DNA of 64,000 nt. It comes from Phycisphaerales bacterium (GTDB lineage: Bacteria > Planctomycetota > Phycisphaerae > Phycisphaerales > UBA1924). Below, piece by piece: positions 35,159-43,781 of the stretch (positions within the stretch are counted from its first letter, which is position 1; each line of letters starts with the position of its first letter). The stretch lies in NCBI GenBank assembly GCA_019744815.1, contig JAIEUA010000001.1, forward strand, positions 124,001-188,000. The letters are read 5' to 3'. A model generated the notes under the pieces. That model saw nothing but the letters and a program-made list of their open reading frames with translations, searched no databases and was not told the DNA's origin. The position numbers and the translations under genes are program-made.

Positions 35159-35874
35159 CCACCGCTCACCGCTCGATTCTGCTGCTCTCGCTCGTCGCCG
35201 GCTCGTTGTTCGGCGGCTGTGCCGGCTCTGAGCATGGCTCGCGTTTCTCGGTTGGTCCCAACCCGAAGGTCGAGACCGCGCCCGAACCCGCCGGGGGCTT
35301 CAAGATCGTGCAGCGGTATCTGACCAACGGGAATCAGATCGTGACCGCCGAGTCGCTTGTGCTCGAGCCGGTCGTGGAGCCGGGCACCAACCCGTACCAG
35401 GTGCTCGTCGGCCCGGCCCGCGACGGCTCGCCCTTCAACGCCCAGGTCCGAAACTCCAACGCCACGCTCTTGATGGACTCCGGGTTCGCCGCCGCCGTCG
35501 GGCATCAACCGATCGTGGTGGTGAAGCGGGTGGTGGCCGCCGCGGAAGGAACGACGTTTGTCGTCGAGGGTTCGGGGAGAGGCGTCTACGTCTGCGTGCT
35601 CAACGCCGATCCGGCCAAGCCGGTGCGTGTCTCGTTCGACGGCGACGAGCGGACACCGCCCGTCCGCGTGGGCAACTGGCAGTACGTCCGGATCCCCGAT
35701 CACGCGACCCGCATCCCTGCGCCGCAGCCCATTCCGTTCCCGGGCTCATCGCTGACCGATCCGGACGACGTCGGCTCCCTGCTCAAGTACAGCTACGCGA
35801 AGCGGATCCAGACCGGGCAGGCGATCCAGGCGACCGACGCGGACGCGGAGTACGTGCGGCTGCTGACGCACTAG
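35155..35874 (+). CDS. Lipoprotein coupled to the CHASE2 kinase
   Basis: A protein of 239 residues with a lipoprotein signal (SILLLSLVAGSLFGGC, lipobox FGGC). The mature part is mostly beta-type and has no recognised domain; the middle (QPIVVVKRVVAAAEGTTFVV) resembles a small beta-sandwich. The ATG at 35155 overlaps the TGA of the kinase gene, so translation is coupled. A ligand-binding or regulatory role for the extracytoplasmic CHASE2 domain is a fair guess but unproven. The stop overlaps by four bases the stop of the convergent gene. Confidence 0.78.
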   Translation: MTTAHRSILLLSLVAGSLFGGCAGSEHGSRFSVGPNPKVETAPEPAGGFKIVQRYLTNGNQIVTAESLVLEPVVEPGTNPYQVLVGPARDGSPFNAQVRNSNATLLMDSGFAAAVGHQPIVVVKRVVAAAEGTTFVVEGSGRGVYVCVLNADPAKPVRVSFDGDERTPPVRVGNWQYVRIPDHATRIPAPQPIPFPGSSLTDPDDVGSLLKYSYAKRIQTGQAIQATDADAEYVRLLTH

Positions 35875-36527
35875 CGGCGGCGACGTCGGGCGGCAAAGGC
35901 CACGCCCAAGACCATCGTCAACGACGGCGGGCTCGGGATAAAGATGTACGCCGTTCGATCGAACCGCGGCGTGTCGGGCACGCCGGATTGCAGGTTCAAC
36001 GGCGATCCATCGTGATAGAAAACAAGTCCGGGGACTGAGCCCGATCCGAAGGTCTTGTTTATCAAGTCCAGGAAGCGGGCCACGCCGCTGTGCACCTTGA
36101 GCTCGCCACGCAGCAGCTCGTAGTACGTCTGCGGCTGCGCCGGCAAGGTTGCGAGCACCTGGCCAGCGAACGAAGTGACCGACGATGTTCCGATCACGCC
36201 GCCGCTGGTCTGGACGACCGGAACCTCGCCGCTGGAGGCGGTGCGCACGACGTTCTGCAGCACATCGCCCGGCAGGAAGCTCGTGAATCGGCTCGATCCC
36301 GTGAAGCGGCCCACGGCCATGGCGTTGCCGGTGCCGTCGGCCGTGGTGATCTTGGTGCCGACGTCGAAATACGCGCCGATGCGGAAGCTGATTGTGTCCC
36401 CGGAGCTGGCATTGACCGTGCTCGCCCATGTCACGCCGTCTTTGCTGAGGTCGTACTGGAGTCCCCAAGCAGCCTGTGCAGCCGAGGACACAAGGATGGC
36501 AGCCGACGCGGCAACAGTGAGCTTCAT
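35871..36527 (-). CDS. Exported protein with PEP-CTERM-like sorting tail
   Basis: A protein of 218 residues. It has a signal peptide (LTVAASAAILVSSAAQAAWG) and a C-terminal tail of a Pro/Ser motif, a short hydrophobic helix and basic residues (IPSPPSLTMVLGVAFAARRR). That tail is the pattern of PEP-CTERM exosortase substrates, though PSPPS replaces the usual PEP. The body is an unrecognised beta-rich domain. GGGAGG lies before the ATG at 36527. No exosortase is in the window. Confidence 0.75.
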   Translation of the reverse strand: MKLTVAASAAILVSSAAQAAWGLQYDLSKDGVTWASTVNASSGDTISFRIGAYFDVGTKITTADGTGNAMAVGRFTGSSRFTSFLPGDVLQNVVRTASSGEVPVVQTSGGVIGTSSVTSFAGQVLATLPAQPQTYYELLRGELKVHSGVARFLDLINKTFGSGSVPGLVFYHDGSPLNLQSGVPDTPRFDRTAYIFIPSPPSLTMVLGVAFAARRRRR

Positions 36528-36653
36528 GATGGCCTCCCAGCGCACGCGGCCACGAGAAGCCGTTGCTTCTCTAACCATGCCCGAGAACCCGAAGAGTGCA
36601 AACAAAACCCGGGGAGTCGCAAACAGATTGCCGCCGAATGGGGGCCGAAAGTG

Positions 36654-36734
36654 GACCGGCTTCCAGCCGGTCGACGCGCGTGTGGTGCGCGACAAGAAGC
36701 CCACTTGGGAAGACCGGCCGGAGGCCGGTGCTAC
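36654..36734. repeat. Pair of ACCGGC/GCCGGT palindromes
   Basis: Two related hairpins, gaccggcttccagccggtc (36654-36672) and gaccggccggaggccggtgc (from 36712), lie between the glgP stop and the PEP-CTERM-like gene. The first reads as STGLRPV-like or TGWKPV-like strings in other frames. Together with flanking bases they fill the 213-base gap. Confidence 0.7.
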
Positions 36735-36740
36735 TGATCC

Positions 36741-38465
36741 TTACAGCCTGTACGCCACCTTCGCGTACTCCTCCATCGCACGGTTGGTGTTGAACTGGCT
36801 GCCGTTCATCGCGATCGAGCAGCGCATCACGTGGGCCCACATCGCGCGGTCCTTGTAGTACAGCGGGAGGATCTCGTTCTCGAGCTTGTCGTAGATCGAT
36901 GCCGCGTCGCGCCCGGCGCGGCCGGAGTCGTGCGCGTAGGTGTTGGCCTCGAAGTCGTCGCGCCCGATGGTCCAGCCGGTCAGGCCCTCGGCGCAGCCTT
37001 CCAGCCACCAGCCGTCGGGGGTGGAGAGGCTGGGCACGCCGTTGAGGGCGGCCTTCATGCCGCTGGTGCCCGAGGCTTCGAGCGGCGGGATCGGATTGTT
37101 CAGCCAGAGGTCAACGCCCGTCACCATCTTCTGGCACAGGGCGAAGTCGTAGTTGGGCACGAAGACGCCGCGGACGTGGGGCGCGAGGCTCGCGAGCTTC
37201 TCGATGATGTGCTTGATGATGTCCTTGCCCTGCCCGTCGCGGGGGTGGGCCTTGCCGGCGTAAATCACCTGCACGGGCCCGACCTTGCTGGCGATGTGCT
37301 TGATGGCTTCGGGATCGGTGAGCAACAGGTCGGACCGCTTGTAACCGGTGGCGCGGCGGGCGAAGCCGATGGTGAACCGGTCGTTCGTGAGGGCCGCGTT
37401 GCCCGCCAGGCCGCAGCGCTGGTTGACGTGATCGAGCAGGCGCTTCTTGCCCGCGGCGTGGGCGGTGAACAGGTCTTTCTCGGGGATGAACATCGCCCGC
37501 CGGATCGCGCGGTAGTCGGCGCGCCAGTTGGGCGCGTGGGTGTCGAGCAGCGTCTGCATCTCGGGCGAGAGCCACGTCGGGGCGTGCACGCCGTTGGTGA
37601 CGTAATCGATGCGGTGCCCGTGGAACATGTCGCGCGAGACTTCGGCGTGCCGGCGGGCCACCGCGTTGCTGTACCCGCTGTAGTGCATCGCCAGTCGGGT
37701 CATGTTCAGCATGCCGCCGGGGCAGTAGGGCGCGCCGTCGTAGATCGCCGACTGCTCACCCAGGGCTTCGAACACCATCGAGAGCGCGAACTGATCGTGC
37801 CCCGCCGGCACCGGCGTGTGGGTGGTGAACACGCACGACTCCTGCACCGCCTTGATGACTTCCGGGTCGGCGGGGCTGGTCTTGCGCTTGTACGAGTGCT
37901 CGGCGAGCAGCTCGATGGTCACGAACGCGCCGTGGCCTTCGTTCATGTGATAGGTCTTCAGCTCGCGGTGCCCAAGGGCCCGGAGCATGTAGATGCCGCC
38001 GATGCCCAGCACGGCCTCCTGCTCGAGGCGATGGCGGTGATCGCCGCCGTAGAGCTGATCGGTGATCCGCCGGTCGTAGGGGTCGTTGTCGGGGATGTCG
38101 GTGTCGAGGAAGTAGACGGGCACGTCCTTGCCACCAGTGTGCGTGGCCTTGACCACGTACTTCCACGCCTGGATCGCGACCTTGCGCCCGTTGAGCTTCA
38201 TCGCGACCCGCGGCTTCATCAGCTCCAGCTTGTCGGCCGGGTTCCACACCACCGGGGCTTCCTGCTGCATGCCGCTGGAATCGATCGATTGCTGGAAGTA
38301 CCCGTTGCGGTGCAGGAGCGTGATGCCCACCAGCGGCGTGGCGATGTCGGCCGCCGAGCGGATGAGATCGCCGGCGAGCATCCCCAGGCCGCCGGAATAG
38401 GTCGGGACCAGGGGATCAACACCGATTTCCATCGAGAAGTACGCGACGCGAGCGGTCTCGGGCAT
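36741..38465 (-). CDS. glgP: Alpha-glucan phosphorylase (GT35)
   Basis: A protein of 574 residues, shorter than the ~800-residue animal/E. coli type and matching the compact alpha-glucan phosphorylase branch. Markers are VAYFSMEIGVDPLVPTYSGG at the N-terminus, TYHMNEGHGAFVTIELL, IDYVTNGVHAPTWLS, and the PLP-lysine motif EASGTSGMKAALNG with Lys471. It releases glucose-1-phosphate from glycogen-type glucans using phosphate. The ATG at 38465 has GGAGG five bases upstream. The GNAT gene is divergent. Confidence 0.93.
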   Translation of the reverse strand: MPETARVAYFSMEIGVDPLVPTYSGGLGMLAGDLIRSAADIATPLVGITLLHRNGYFQQSIDSSGMQQEAPVVWNPADKLELMKPRVAMKLNGRKVAIQAWKYVVKATHTGGKDVPVYFLDTDIPDNDPYDRRITDQLYGGDHRHRLEQEAVLGIGGIYMLRALGHRELKTYHMNEGHGAFVTIELLAEHSYKRKTSPADPEVIKAVQESCVFTTHTPVPAGHDQFALSMVFEALGEQSAIYDGAPYCPGGMLNMTRLAMHYSGYSNAVARRHAEVSRDMFHGHRIDYVTNGVHAPTWLSPEMQTLLDTHAPNWRADYRAIRRAMFIPEKDLFTAHAAGKKRLLDHVNQRCGLAGNAALTNDRFTIGFARRATGYKRSDLLLTDPEAIKHIASKVGPVQVIYAGKAHPRDGQGKDIIKHIIEKLASLAPHVRGVFVPNYDFALCQKMVTGVDLWLNNPIPPLEASGTSGMKAALNGVPSLSTPDGWWLEGCAEGLTGWTIGRDDFEANTYAHDSGRAGRDAASIYDKLENEILPLYYKDRAMWAHVMRCSIAMNGSQFNTNRAMEEYAKVAYRL

Positions 38466-38552
38466 GGGAGCCTCCGTGCAAGGGTGGAGTGTAGTGAGCG
38501 GGCTTGCCCGCGGATCGCCTCCGGATCGCCGCTGGCGCGCCTCCAATCACCC

Positions 38553-39023
38553 ATGCCTATCCGCCCCGCCACGGTCGATGATGTGCCTTTCGTGCTTCCG
38601 ATGGTCCGCGCCATCTGCGATCTGCATCAGCGGCACGACCCGGAGCGCTTCCGCGTGGTCGACGATGTGATCGATCGATACGCCCGGTGGTTGCCCGAGC
38701 GGGCCGCGGATCCGCGGAGCGTGTTTCTCGTGGCGGCGGAAGAAGGCAAGCCGGTGGGCTACGCCGTGTCGACCATCGAGCCCGAGGTGCCGATCTTCTG
38801 GGTGCCCGAGTGCGGCTGGATCCACGACATCTGGGTGGAGCCCGCGTTCCGCGGCCGCGACCTGGCACGGGAGCTGGTGCGCGAGACCGTCCGGCGGTTC
38901 GCGGCGCTTGGGGTCCAGCAGCTGCGCCTGCACACAGGGACCTTCAACGACGCGGCTCGGAAACTGTTCGCCGGCGAAGGATTCCGGCCGTGCGTGGTTG
39001 AGATGCTGCGCTCGATGCCCTGA
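38553..39023 (+). CDS. GNAT family N-acetyltransferase
   Basis: A protein of 156 residues forming a single GNAT domain. The acetyl-CoA binding signature is IHDIWVEPAFRGRDLARELV near residues 90-110, and the C-terminal LRLHTGTFNDAARKLFAGEG is typical of the fold. The substrate is unknown. Start ATG at 38553. Confidence 0.87.
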   Translation: MPIRPATVDDVPFVLPMVRAICDLHQRHDPERFRVVDDVIDRYARWLPERAADPRSVFLVAAEEGKPVGYAVSTIEPEVPIFWVPECGWIHDIWVEPAFRGRDLARELVRETVRRFAALGVQQLRLHTGTFNDAARKLFAGEGFRPCVVEMLRSMP

Positions 39024-39036
39024 AAATGCATTGGCG

Positions 39037-39068
39037 GCGGGCCCGCTCGCTCACGCTCGGGGCTCGTG
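39037..39068. repeat. Palindromic GCCCGCTCGCTCACGCTCGG repeat
   Basis: A GC-rich palindrome (gcccgctcgctcacgctcgg followed by ggctcgtgg) in the GNAT-mutS gap. It resembles the dispersed palindromes elsewhere but only one copy was seen. Confidence 0.4.
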
Positions 39069-39167
39069 GAAAGGGCGTGCGAGGGGCCCGATCCCCTCGG
39101 ACGCGATCCCCGCTGGCGAAGCGTTTTCGCATATCCTCCCTCCCACGAGAGAGGCGCTCCCAAGACC

Positions 39168-42089
39168 ATGCCCGACCCCCGCGAAACCCCCGCGATGCAG
39201 CAGTACTACCGCTTCAAAAAGCGGCACCCGGGGTGCGTGCTGTTCTTTCGGATCGGCGACTTCTACGAGATGTTTGATGACGACGCCGTCCTGGTCAGCA
39301 AGGCCATCGGGCTCACGCTGACGCAGCGGACCGCCGGCGTCCCGATGTGCGGCGTGCCCCACCATCAGCTCGAGACCTATCTCAAGAAGCTGATCGACAA
39401 ATCGTTCCGGGTCGCGGTGTGCGAGCAGATCGAGCCCTCGGAAACCGCCAAGGGTCTGGTCGCGCGGGCGGTGACGCGGGTGCTGACGCCCGGCACGCTC
39501 GTCGATGGCACATTGCTCGAGGACGCCACACCGATCAAGCTCGCGGCCATCCTGTTTACCGGCAGCGGCGAGGACTCTCCCGCGGAGATCGCGGTGGTCG
39601 ACGCCTCGACCGGGCAGTTCACGCTCGCGTCGGCCAGCGGCGTCAACCACGGGCAATCGATCATCGACGAACTCATGCGCCGCAGCGTGCGCGAGCTGCT
39701 CTACGCGGCACCGGCGGACAACAGCGTGCCGCCGCGGGTGAAGCGGTGCCTCGACGCCCTGGGCATCAGCGGCACGCCCCGGCCGGCGTGGCAGTTCCGC
39801 ACTCAGGAAGCTCGCGAGGCGCTGATCGAGCACTTCAAGGTCAAGTCGCTGGCGGGCTTTGGCGTGCGCGACGATGACGCGGCGATCCCCGCGGCGGGCG
39901 CGATCGTGCGCTATCTCGCGGAGACACAGACGGCGGCCGCGGGGGATGCAGACGCCCAGGTCGGTGTCGCCAACGGCATCATCCCCAAATCGACGCTCGC
40001 CCACCTGCGCCCGCCGACGCGGGAGCATCCGGGCGATTGGATGACGATCGACGCGGTGAGCCTGCGGGCGCTCGAGGTCGAGCGGGTGATCCGTGCCGCT
40101 CCGGGCGCGATGGACGCGGGGCTGGAAGGCTCGCTGTTGGGCGTGTTTCTCACCGGGCCGGCGGGAGCGGTCTGCAAGACGGCGATGGGCAAACGCCTGC
40201 TCCGCGAGTGGCTGTGCCGCCCGGCGCGGACGCTGGGCGTGATCGAGGCCCGGCACGCGGCGGTCGCGGGGTTGAAGGAAGATCGCCGTCTGGCGGGCGA
40301 GCTGCGTGATTTGTTGGCGGAAGTGCCCGATGCGGCCCGGATCGCGGGGCGCGTGGCGCTGGGGCGGGCGACGCCGCGGGACGTGGTGGCGCTGGCGCGG
40401 GGCTTGGCACGCGGGCCGTCGATCGCGGGGCTTCTCGAGGGCGTGGCGACGCTGAAGCCGCTGCACACCCGGCTCGCGGCACCGGCCGAGGCGCTGCGTT
40501 CGATCGCGCTGCACGTGCTGGACGCGTGCGTGGAAGAGCCCCCGCCGCACCTGCGCGAGGGCGGGCTCATCAAGAATGGCATCGACAAGGAACTCGACGA
40601 GGCCCGCACGCTGCAGACCGACGCGGGGCACTGGCTGGTCGAGTACCAGGAACGCCTGCTCAAAGAGCACAGCCTGCCGGGGCTGAAGGTGGGGTACAAC
40701 AAGATCTTCGGCTACTACATCGAGCTCACGGCGGCTCAGGCGCGCTCCGCGCCCGCGGCGTTCACGCGGAAGCAGACCCTCAAGAACGCCGAGAGGTACA
40801 TCACGCCCGAGCTGCACGAGTTCGAACGCAAGGTGAGCACCGCGGAGTCGCGGGCGCTGGCACGCGAGCGCGAGATCTTTGAGGAGCTCACCGCGAGCTT
40901 GGCCGCTCGCCTCGCGGAAATCGCGGCGTTCGCCGACGCGATCGGCGAGCTCGATGTGCTGCTGGGGTTCGCCGAGCACGCGGCCCGCACCGGCTGGGTG
41001 CGCCCCGAGATGACCGAGGCCAACGTGCTCACGATCCACGACGGGCGCCACCCGGTGCTGGAGCGGACGCTGGGACGGGACTTTGTGCCGAATGACGTGG
41101 AGGTGGGAGGGGAGCAGGGGAGCAGGGGAGCAGCGGAGCAGAGAAAGAACGACGATCCCTGCCCCCCTCCTCCCCTGCTCCCCTCCTCCCCTTCTCTCTC
41201 CCTCATCACCGGCCCCAACATGGCGGGCAAGTCGACGTTTATTCGTCAGGTCGCGCTCATCACGCTTCTGGCCCACGCGGGGTCGTTCGTCCCCGCGGCA
41301 CGGGCGACGATTGGGCTCACCGACCGCATCTTCACCCGCATCGGGGCCGACGATGCGCTGCACGCGGGGCAATCCACATTCATGGTCGAAATGACCGAGA
41401 CGGCGAACATCCTGCATCATGCCTCGCCGCGGTCGCTGGTGATCCTCGACGAGATCGGGCGCGGCACGTCGACGCTCGACGGGTTGTCGCTGGCGTGGGC
41501 GATCACCGAGCACCTGGCCCAAGTCGGCTGCCGCACGTTGTTCGCGACGCATTACCACGAGCTCACGGATCTCGCCGAGCGCGGCGAGGCGGATCCCTCG
41601 GACCCGCTCGCGGGGCGCATCAAGAACCTGCACGTCGCGGTGCGCGAGTGGCCGCTGGATGCGCACGCGGAAGAAGGCGCGGCGAGCGAGACGCAGATCA
41701 TCTTCCTGCACCGGATTCTGCCGGGCAAAACCGATCAGTCCTACGGCATTCATGTCGCGCGGCTCGCGGGCCTGCCGCAGGGCGTGATCGGGAGAGCACG
41801 CGAGGTGCTGGCGAGCCTGGCGGTGCATCACGGCCCGGCGACGGGCGCGCTGGTCGAACCCGTGCCCGGGACTCACGCGAACGGTGAAGCGCCGAGCGGC
41901 AAGAAGAAGCCTCGCGTCCCCGCGACGCGGGTGGAGCAACCCGGCGGCCAGATGGGCCTGTTCACCGAGTTTGTGCAGCACCCGGCGGTGGATGCGCTGC
42001 GCGAGCTGAAGATCGAGAGCCTGTCGCCGCTGCAGGCGTTTGATGAGCTGCGGAAGCTGAAGGACGCGGCTGACCCGAACCGACGCTGA
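39168..42089 (+). CDS. mutS: DNA mismatch repair protein MutS with an in-frame repeat insertion
   Basis: A protein of 973 residues; the family is usually 850-900. The mismatch-reading F-x-E motif is present (GDFYEMF, Phe32/Glu34), followed by connector, lever and clamp domains, Walker A GPNMAGKST near residue 682 and Walker B LVILDEIGRGTSTLDG. Just before Walker A, where the family has a short loop, about 36 residues (645-680) are encoded by an inverted repeat with ggggagcag arms. A long C-terminal linker follows the ATPase. The ATG at 39168 starts MPDPRETPAMQQYYRFK. Confidence 0.95.
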   Translation: MPDPRETPAMQQYYRFKKRHPGCVLFFRIGDFYEMFDDDAVLVSKAIGLTLTQRTAGVPMCGVPHHQLETYLKKLIDKSFRVAVCEQIEPSETAKGLVARAVTRVLTPGTLVDGTLLEDATPIKLAAILFTGSGEDSPAEIAVVDASTGQFTLASASGVNHGQSIIDELMRRSVRELLYAAPADNSVPPRVKRCLDALGISGTPRPAWQFRTQEAREALIEHFKVKSLAGFGVRDDDAAIPAAGAIVRYLAETQTAAAGDADAQVGVANGIIPKSTLAHLRPPTREHPGDWMTIDAVSLRALEVERVIRAAPGAMDAGLEGSLLGVFLTGPAGAVCKTAMGKRLLREWLCRPARTLGVIEARHAAVAGLKEDRRLAGELRDLLAEVPDAARIAGRVALGRATPRDVVALARGLARGPSIAGLLEGVATLKPLHTRLAAPAEALRSIALHVLDACVEEPPPHLREGGLIKNGIDKELDEARTLQTDAGHWLVEYQERLLKEHSLPGLKVGYNKIFGYYIELTAAQARSAPAAFTRKQTLKNAERYITPELHEFERKVSTAESRALAREREIFEELTASLAARLAEIAAFADAIGELDVLLGFAEHAARTGWVRPEMTEANVLTIHDGRHPVLERTLGRDFVPNDVEVGGEQGSRGAAEQRKNDDPCPPPPLLPSSPSLSLITGPNMAGKSTFIRQVALITLLAHAGSFVPAARATIGLTDRIFTRIGADDALHAGQSTFMVEMTETANILHHASPRSLVILDEIGRGTSTLDGLSLAWAITEHLAQVGCRTLFATHYHELTDLAERGEADPSDPLAGRIKNLHVAVREWPLDAHAEEGAASETQIIFLHRILPGKTDQSYGIHVARLAGLPQGVIGRAREVLASLAVHHGPATGALVEPVPGTHANGEAPSGKKKPRVPATRVEQPGGQMGLFTEFVQHPAVDALRELKIESLSPLQAFDELRKLKDAADPNRR
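41104..41196. repeat. Inverted repeat with GGGGAGCA arms inside mutS
   Basis: The left arm is four ggggagca-type units (41105-41141) and the right arm the inverted ctgctcccc/ctcctcccc units (41160-41196), around a short core. The translation is GGEQGSRGAAEQRKNDDP then PPPPLLPSSPSLS. It is the same unit as in dnaE at 16939. Confidence 0.87.
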
Positions 42090-42135
42090 GCACCACGACG
42101 CGCCACGCCATTGCAATCAAGCGACAATGGCTGCG

Positions 42136-42274
42136 AGACGCCGAGGCTGAGTAGGCTTTGCGACGAAGCCTCGGATCGGTTGCAACGCTTGTCGAGAATC
42201 TCGAATCTGCAGCTGGGAGGATCCCGCTCCGAGCGATCCGAGGCTTCCTCGAAGACTCGTCAGCCTCGGCGTCT
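42136..42274. repeat. Inverted repeat, AGACGCCGAGGCTGA family
   Basis: The left arm agacgccgaggctgagtagg...aagcctcggatcg and the right arm cgatccgaggcttc...cagcctcggcgtct are about 43 bases each and highly matched, with a core of about 50 bases. It lies between the convergent mutS and amidotransferase genes, and could fold into a large stem that ends transcription from both sides. Confidence 0.87.
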
Positions 42275-42300
42275 ATCACGCGCGGAGTGCTCGAGCGCAT

Positions 42301-43005
42301 TCACCCCGCCATGGCGCGGATGCGTTCCTCGCCCACGCGGCGGCCGCGGGGGCCCTGAGCGAGAAAGTTGGCGAGCAGCCGCGGACCTTCGAGCGTGAGA
42401 AAGCTCTCGGGGTGATACTGCACGCCCTCGACGGGCTGCTTGCTCGCGTCCGCGAAGACGCGGCGCAGACCCATGATGACCTTTCGCTGGCCGCCGTTCC
42501 CGTCGTCTTCGAACGTCCACGCGCTGACGACCCAACCGTCCTGCCCCGGCCCCGGCGGCGGCGGCACGGTCTCGGGTAGCACGACCAGCGAGTGATAGCG
42601 CGTGGCGACGAACGGGTTGCTCATGCCGGCGTAGATGCCCTTGCCATCGTGATGGATGGGGCTGGTCTTGCCGTGCATCTGGATGACGTGACGGGCGACG
42701 GTCATGCCGCTGCCGTCGGCCATGCACTGGTGCCCGAGGCAGACGCCGAGGATGGGGATGCGCCCCGCGTACGCCGCGATCACGCCGCCGCTGACGCCGG
42801 CTTCTTTGGGCGTGCAGGGCCCGGGCGAGATGATGATGTGGCTGGGGCCGCGGCCGTTGTCGAGGGCGGCGATTTCTTCGGGCCGGATCTTGTCGTTGCG
42901 AACGACGACGAGATCGCGGGAGGGCTCGAGCGTGGAATCGAGCTCGCCGAGGCGCTGGACGAGGTTCCAGGTGAAGGAGTCGTAGTTGTCGATGAGGAGA
43001 ATCAC
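42301..43005 (-). CDS. Anthranilate/aminodeoxychorismate synthase glutamine amidotransferase subunit
   Basis: A protein of 234 residues. It opens with ILLIDNYDSFTWNLVQRL, typical of TrpG/PabA. The oxyanion and nucleophile motifs are present (IIISPGPCTPKEAG; ILGVCLGHQCMADGSG with the catalytic Cys) and so is the late His-x-Glu (GVQYHPESFLTLEGP). It hydrolyses glutamine to give ammonia to the chorismate-binding subunit for tryptophan or folate. That partner is not here, so the trpG/pabA choice is open. The GTG at 43005 is used because the reading upstream overlaps the divergent gene; no ribosome site is visible. Confidence 0.9.
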   Translation of the reverse strand: MILLIDNYDSFTWNLVQRLGELDSTLEPSRDLVVVRNDKIRPEEIAALDNGRGPSHIIISPGPCTPKEAGVSGGVIAAYAGRIPILGVCLGHQCMADGSGMTVARHVIQMHGKTSPIHHDGKGIYAGMSNPFVATRYHSLVVLPETVPPPPGPGQDGWVVSAWTFEDDGNGGQRKVIMGLRRVFADASKQPVEGVQYHPESFLTLEGPRLLANFLAQGPRGRRVGEERIRAMAG

Positions 43006-43114
43006 GGGGAAAGGGTATGGGGCGGAAGCGGCGCCGGGCTTTGGGAATGATGTCCAGCGAGTACCGGAGTTACGGAACAATCGGCGAAACCGGCGGTTGA
43101 CACTACCATGCCGC

Positions 43115-43660
43115 ATGTCGTCGTCCGATCTCGAACGCCGCAAGCTCGCTCTGATCGCCGAGATCCATGAGGCGTTTCGTGGAGTCTCGCGCGAGGGTGG
43201 GATTTCTTGGAGCCAGACGATGCTTCACGATCACGGCGTGCGGCCGTACACGCCGCGCGAGTATCGCGAGGCTGGCGAGAAGGATCGGGAGAAATCGTGG
43301 GAGGTGCTGGTCGACCCGGACAAGTGGAAGCCGCACCCAAGTTGGGGCGGATTCAACTTCATCGATTCAATCGGATTCCGATACTACGTTGCACCGGCGA
43401 TGATTCGGATGCTGACAGTTGAACGGGAAGAAGTTCTGCGGCCAGAACTACTTGAAGATGACAGACTCGGACTTTTCTCCGCACTCAACAACCAGCAATC
43501 CCGGTGTATCGTGGGATATCTCGAATGGATGCGTGATTCAATACTCGACTCCGGCGGCGTGTCCGATGTGACTCCTTACGAAACGGCCTTGGCTTATTGG
43601 CGGTTGCGGTTGATGCCCGCGGCGAACTCTGATGGGGATGGGTGTACCGAGTCGGAATGA
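43115..43660 (+). CDS. DUF6714-like protein, copy 1
   Basis: A protein of 181 residues. The region GVSREGGISWSQTMLHD followed by GGFNFIDSIGFRYYVAPAMI matches the DUF6714 pattern as I recall it: an early GxSW, then FxFxDxxGFRYYxPA. It has no catalytic motif and its function is unknown. The next gene is a clear paralogue (both begin with D-LERRK). Confidence 0.75.
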   Translation: MSSSDLERRKLALIAEIHEAFRGVSREGGISWSQTMLHDHGVRPYTPREYREAGEKDREKSWEVLVDPDKWKPHPSWGGFNFIDSIGFRYYVAPAMIRMLTVEREEVLRPELLEDDRLGLFSALNNQQSRCIVGYLEWMRDSILDSGGVSDVTPYETALAYWRLRLMPAANSDGDGCTESE

Positions 43661-43781
43661 CGGCGATTCGCTGAGCCTCGTATCTCCCGAGTAGTGCTTC
43701 GGCGGAGCGGGCCGATCCGCGAGTACAAAGGTGCGAGACATCCGTGCGGCACCCGAAACGCCTTTTCCATACTCTTGACCG

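Noticed and set aside
39051..42116. 1021-residue open frame antisense to mutS
   Set aside because: Its composition (Arg, His, Gln, Pro) is that of an antisense shadow in a GC-rich gene, and mutS has full family motifs.
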